A stretch of 53,279 nucleotides of DNA, from positions 1 through 53,279 of the forward strand of contig NZ_LACH01000023.1 in assembly GCF_000968015.1 (NCBI RefSeq), given 5' to 3'. Under the pieces are notes generated by a model, which did no database searches, had not been told where the DNA came from, and worked only from the letters and a program-made list of their open reading frames with translations. Position numbers and translations under genes: made by a program. Position 1 is the stretch's first letter. The number at the start of each line of letters is the position of its first letter. Positions 50,401 through 53,279 of this stretch are shown here, piece after piece. The stretch comes from Pseudomonas fluorescens (GTDB lineage: Bacteria > Pseudomonadota > Gammaproteobacteria > Pseudomonadales > Pseudomonadaceae).

Positions 50401-51031
50401 CCTTGAGGGCTTGCGGCGGTGGGCTCAGGAAGACTTCGACTACGTGATCACCGACTGCAACATGCCGCAGATGAGTGGAGATCAGATGACCCGTCAGTTA
50501 AGAACGCTGGAAGCCAACAAAGGACGCCCACCCACCCACGTGGTCGGATTGACGGCCAACGCCCAGCCCCAGGAAATCCAGCGTTGCCTGGACGCCGGGA
50601 TGAACGATTGCCTGTTCAAACCCGTTACCCGAACCACACTGGAGCGCTATCTTCGCCAGGTCGAACAGACGCAACAGGCCGCCGCACCGTGCTTCGACCT
50701 GTCCAAAATCAGCGACATCACGGCCGGCGACGCGGCGATGACCCGACAATTGCTGGCCACCGTGCTGCGCACCAATCAGGAAGACTTCTACGCCATGCAA
50801 GCGCTGTACGCGGGAGGTGATTTCGCTGGCATGGGCAGCCGTTGCCACAAGATCCTCGGCAGTGCGCGGATCATCCACGCGGCGCCATTGATCAACGCTT
50901 GCGAGCACCTTGAACAGGGTTGCGAAAATGCCGTTCCGGGAAACGAATTGAGCCTGTTGCATGAGGCCTTCGTCCTGCAAATGAAGCGTCTTCAGGAGAG
51001 CATCAGAACCAGTATCAACACCTGCGTGTAG
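47459..51031 (+). CDS. Unorthodox hybrid sensor kinase (BvgS/EvgS type)
   Basis: A 1190-residue phosphorelay kinase. After a signal peptide, two periplasmic SBP_bac_3 (Venus-flytrap) domains cover about 45-270 and 285-510. A membrane helix follows near 525-545, a PAS domain at about 565-690, HisKA with H715 (VMSHEIRTPMSALIG), HATPase with DTGIGMDEQQRQRLFQPYTQ and GSGLGLAI, a receiver with D999 (VITDCNMPQMSG), and an HPt domain with H1130 (RCHKILGSARIIHA). All phosphotransfer residues are intact. It would relay H715-D999-H1130 to D52 of the adjacent regulator. Ligand unknown; amino acids or organic acids are typical for such domains. Confidence 0.95.
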   Translation: MTAICRVLLGVLMLLSFHVWAEPLSLLSRAADSSVVLTLTTAQRQWLAQKAVLRVGVYLPDRPPLDMTANQQDYEGLSADYLDVLARGLGVRLQITGYASQEQALAALQQDEVDLVPRINHLKPKFADLLLSAPYAYDQAVLISKFGTHWPNDQPPAGTTVLFDPDWIAQERVAALFPRMQVESVHSTQQGLGLVAYGEGMVLLTDAISAQYLVERSYQQSLKQTIQRDSEGQGFSFAVQRQDSQLRTLLNGALSNISPQERSVIARRWGIGANPKLGYSRLQLTAAEQQWIKDHPRIDVLASDLYSPFSFFNADDQLRGMAADLLELINDRTGLVFQPGRITSIDAMVSRAQRDPVSLIGALTYSERRETSLVFSRPYVVNPFVLVTRTQTEHTGLTGLKGLRVAIIKGSAAANWLEREWPDIQQVEVDAPIETYELLAEGRVDGVIQPQMGAAYLIDRFFRGRLQIDSVIGAQPALIGFATGHQNAELISILNKALLDIPPDKFSSLANRWQNPQESEGGWNAYKSWFYKAVLGLLGVVLAILAWNLGLRRQIAERQKAQKALNDQLVFMKVLVDGTPHPIYVRDRQGLLLTCNRAYLQVMEIKLDQVQGKGLIEANILAPEDAYRYKRIHQATLASGEPSFDNFAMTVNGKTYHIYHWALPYRDSDGTMTGVIGGWIDLTEQQHLQHALHQAKDLAEAANRGKSHFLAVMSHEIRTPMSALIGVLELMHDKRPDAELIDIAQKSAGGMMELIGEILDLSKIESGQFELRTGTCHPEQLVNTVIQSFASLARQKNVALAFVPHGTDCAVEMDSLRFRQIVSNLISNAIKFTPKGTVTVELTLEPDDDLAHLRLEVLDTGIGMDEQQRQRLFQPYTQFDSSDTELQAGSGLGLAICQQLTQLMGGRLTCVSEPGRGSCFTLELDVATVAGDEALPSVDAGHLAPLPARNILIVEDHEFNRVVLQRQLEALGMRVTCADNGLEGLRRWAQEDFDYVITDCNMPQMSGDQMTRQLRTLEANKGRPPTHVVGLTANAQPQEIQRCLDAGMNDCLFKPVTRTTLERYLRQVEQTQQAAAPCFDLSKISDITAGDAAMTRQLLATVLRTNQEDFYAMQALYAGGDFAGMGSRCHKILGSARIIHAAPLINACEHLEQGCENAVPGNELSLLHEAFVLQMKRLQESIRTSINTCV

Positions 51032-51121
51032 GACGTTTCCCACAAAAAGTTAGGAAGCGCCCGCGTTACCCATCCCCCTCGCCTACGGAGAATCCGCGCC
51101 TCAATTCCCTGCAGTCGGCGG

Positions 51122-53251
51122 ATGATCATGTTTACGTTTGGTGTGCGGTTGTCTCGTGTTTCGGTGTCCGGCGCGTTGTTGATGCTCGGTTGCGTACCGG
51201 CTTCAGTGTTCGCCGCCAGCTGCGATCAACTCGATTGCCTGACATCGTCGCAGGCCAATCTAGTAGTGAACGATGGCAGCACGTTGTCCGTCGGCACAGG
51301 GGGTACCCTGACCAACAGCACAGTGAGCTTGGGATTCATACACATCCTGGATGCGGGGGATGCAGCCGGCATCACGGTCGACGGCAATGGATGGCTGCAT
51401 CTCTATGACGCCGGATCGGCATTCGGCTCCGTCGTCGAAGCCGGCAACATGGTCGTCGTCGGTTCAGCCACGGCACTTCGCACCACCGTCAATGGTGGTG
51501 AGCTGGACGTGGCGCAAAATGCCGTGGTCAGCGACACCCGACTCAACGGTGGCGCCATGTGGGTGTATGGCGATGCCACCGCCAAGAACACTCGCGTCAA
51601 CAACAGCCGCATGACCGTCTATCAAAACGGCAACGCCGACCGCACGACGGTCAATGACGGTGGCGATCTGTCGGTCAACGATAACGCTTCGGTGATCAAC
51701 ACCGAGGTCAATCAGGGCGGTTTGATGCAAAGCGTGGCGGGCACTCATGTGCACTTCACCACCGTCAATCAGGGCGGAGTGATGGTGCTGGGTGACCGTG
51801 CCGATGCCAGCGACACGACGATCAATTCGGGCGGTTTCCTGCAACTCAAGGGTGATGCGATCCTGGGCGGTGCGAGCCACGTCGACGGCCAGGTCGCGTT
51901 TGCCGACCCGGCCGTCAACGGTTTTCATACGCTGACGATCAAAGGGCCACTGACCGGCGACGGCACGTTCCTGATGAACACGGATCTGACTGCACTTCGG
52001 GGTGATCTGCTCAGGGTGCAAGGTCCGGTCAGCGACAGCCACACCCTGGTGGTTGCTGACTCGGGCAACTCGCCAAGTGGTGCGCAGCAGAAATTGATGC
52101 TGGTGAATGGCAACGGTGGCAGCGGCAACTTCAAGCTCTACGGTGAAACCGTGGATGCCGGGGCCTATCGTTACCAGTTACAGCAGCAAGGCAACGACTG
52201 GTACCTGGCCAATCTGGCGGCTCAGGATCCGCAGAACCCGGACACGGTGGTCGAACCTGTTGAACCTGCCGAGCCAGGCCTGCCCGATACGTCAGACAAA
52301 ACCCCCGCCCCGCCGCCGCACGTTCCGCAGGCGCAAACCCTGAGCAAGGGCGCCAATGCGGCGGTGGCCAGTCACGCCGCCAGCGCAGCGTTGATCAGCG
52401 CCCAGATGAACGCCACGGCCCAACACTTTGGCGAACTGCGCTCGGGCAAGGATCAGGGCGGGGTCTGGACTCGTGGCTACAGTACCGAACAGCATCTGGA
52501 CACCGGTGCCAGCCGCGCCTTCGACCAGCAAGTCAACGGCATGGAGATCGGTGCCGACAAAGCCCTGCCTTTCGCCGACGGCACGCTTTACGTGGGTGGT
52601 TTGCTCGGCAAGGGTCAGGGCCGGCAACAATTCGGCGAGGCCAGCAAAGGCACAATCGACAGCCGCACGCTCGGCGGTTATGCCAGCTACCTGGACCGCA
52701 GCGGCCTGTACATCGATGGCGCACTGAAATACAGCCGTCTGGATAACGAAATCGACATCACCAGCAACCTTGGGGACAAGGTCAAGGCGCGCTACAAGAA
52801 CCACGCGGTCAGTGCGGATGTGCAAATGGGCAAGAACATCGATCTGGGCCAGGGCTGGTTTGTCGAACCTCAGGTGGGGCTGCAAATGGCGCACATCAGT
52901 GGGGGGCGCTACACGGCGAGCAATGGCTTGAACGTCGAGCAGGATGCGATGAACTCGGTTCAAAGTCGTGTCGGCGGGATGTTCGGGCGCCATCTGGAAC
53001 TGGGCAACGGCATCGCCGTGAAACCCTATGCCAAAGCGACGTGGATCACCGAGCATGCCGGCGACAGCCACGTGAAGGTCAACGGGGCAAAACTCGACAG
53101 CCGCCTGCCGGGTTCGCGGGGCGAGATCGGCGGTGGGGTGATGGTCAATGCAGCAGACAGGCATAACCTCTTCGTCGAAGCGGGCTACACCAAAGGCAGC
53201 GATATCGAGCAGCCTTGGGCGTTGACTGCGGGGTATCGCTACAACTGGTAA
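51122..53251 (+). CDS. AIDA/pertactin-like autotransporter adhesin
   Basis: A 709-residue type Va secretion protein. The signal peptide runs to about FAAS (35). The short passenger (about 40-360) is built of roughly 20-residue repeats of the TTVNGGELDV / NTEVNQGGLMQ / TTINSGGFLQL kind, predicted to form a right-handed beta-helix as in AIDA-I and Ag43. A Pro-rich linker (VEPVEPAEPGLPD) precedes the C-terminal beta-barrel (about 420-709), which ends in an aromatic residue, YRYNW, as needed for BAM insertion. Start at ATG 51122 or 51128. It lies 90 bases after the BvgS-type kinase and may be its target. Adhesion is inferred from the family. Confidence 0.9.
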   Translation: MIMFTFGVRLSRVSVSGALLMLGCVPASVFAASCDQLDCLTSSQANLVVNDGSTLSVGTGGTLTNSTVSLGFIHILDAGDAAGITVDGNGWLHLYDAGSAFGSVVEAGNMVVVGSATALRTTVNGGELDVAQNAVVSDTRLNGGAMWVYGDATAKNTRVNNSRMTVYQNGNADRTTVNDGGDLSVNDNASVINTEVNQGGLMQSVAGTHVHFTTVNQGGVMVLGDRADASDTTINSGGFLQLKGDAILGGASHVDGQVAFADPAVNGFHTLTIKGPLTGDGTFLMNTDLTALRGDLLRVQGPVSDSHTLVVADSGNSPSGAQQKLMLVNGNGGSGNFKLYGETVDAGAYRYQLQQQGNDWYLANLAAQDPQNPDTVVEPVEPAEPGLPDTSDKTPAPPPHVPQAQTLSKGANAAVASHAASAALISAQMNATAQHFGELRSGKDQGGVWTRGYSTEQHLDTGASRAFDQQVNGMEIGADKALPFADGTLYVGGLLGKGQGRQQFGEASKGTIDSRTLGGYASYLDRSGLYIDGALKYSRLDNEIDITSNLGDKVKARYKNHAVSADVQMGKNIDLGQGWFVEPQVGLQMAHISGGRYTASNGLNVEQDAMNSVQSRVGGMFGRHLELGNGIAVKPYAKATWITEHAGDSHVKVNGAKLDSRLPGSRGEIGGGVMVNAADRHNLFVEAGYTKGSDIEQPWALTAGYRYNW

Positions 53252-53261
53252 ACACATCTTT

Positions 53262-53279
53262 GTAGCAGCTGGCGCAGCC
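53262..53279. repeat. Partial repeat at the window end
   Basis: The last bases, GTAGCAGCTGGCGCAGCC, resemble the GTAGCAGCTGTCGAG repeat at the window start and probably begin another REP element cut by the end of the window. Confidence 0.45.

Overview
The window is chromosomal DNA of a Pseudomonas, most likely of the P. fluorescens group. The evidence is the tig-clpP-clpX-lon-hupB-ppiD block next to folD and an Arg-His-Leu-His tRNA cluster, Pseudomonas-type proteins throughout (AmpR, AmpC, DUF2242 and DUF6124 proteins), high GC with GC-ending codons, and many REP palindromes of the fluorescens type built around GGGAGCGAGCTTGCTC. I see no prophage, insertion sequence, integrase or CRISPR array. 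All calls come from reading the sequence and from memory of protein families; no database search was run.

Layout. 1-7.3 kb: phosphonoacetaldehyde hydrolase (phnX), a cytochrome b561, a D-cysteine desulfhydrase/ACC deaminase homologue, 2,4-dienoyl-CoA reductase (fadH), then a nitrilase-fold protein that lacks its catalytic Cys in a two-gene unit with an AraC regulator, and a 28-residue microprotein. 7.5-18 kb: a protein quality-control block on the minus strand, in transcription order tig, clpP, clpX, lon, hupB, ppiD, with a DUF2242 lipoprotein downstream. A degenerate tRNA-Asp-like sequence lies in the hupB 3' region. Upstream are four tRNA genes and, divergently, folD. 19-27 kb: pbpG, small acidic proteins, a C39-like lipoprotein without its catalytic Cys, a TerC protein with a small lipoprotein, an NhaR-type regulator, an MFS exporter and the serine/threonine symporter sstT. 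27.4-31 kb: a tight four-gene envelope cassette (UDP-glucuronate 4-epimerase, polyprenyl-phosphate GT2, LAB_N membrane protein, GT39 transferase) that reads as a lipid-linked uronic-acid pathway modifying LPS or another surface glycan.

31-37 kb: a YceH-like DUF480 protein behind a 9-codon leader ORF, a cupin, a shikimate-dehydrogenase-like enzyme, an exported Tyr/Pro repeat protein, two small proteins, an AI-2E family permease and trhP (tRNA ho5U34). 37.5-41.2 kb: a glucarate catabolic unit (FCD regulator, MFS transporter, gudD). 41.3-46 kb: the divergent ampR/ampC pair, then a solute-binding protein and D-aminoacylase flanked by two near-identical terminator sequences. 46-53 kb: a DUF6124 protein, an EvgAS/BvgAS-type phosphorelay and an AIDA-like autotransporter, an arrangement recalling sensor-controlled adhesins. 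REP elements lie at 3' ends between genes throughout.
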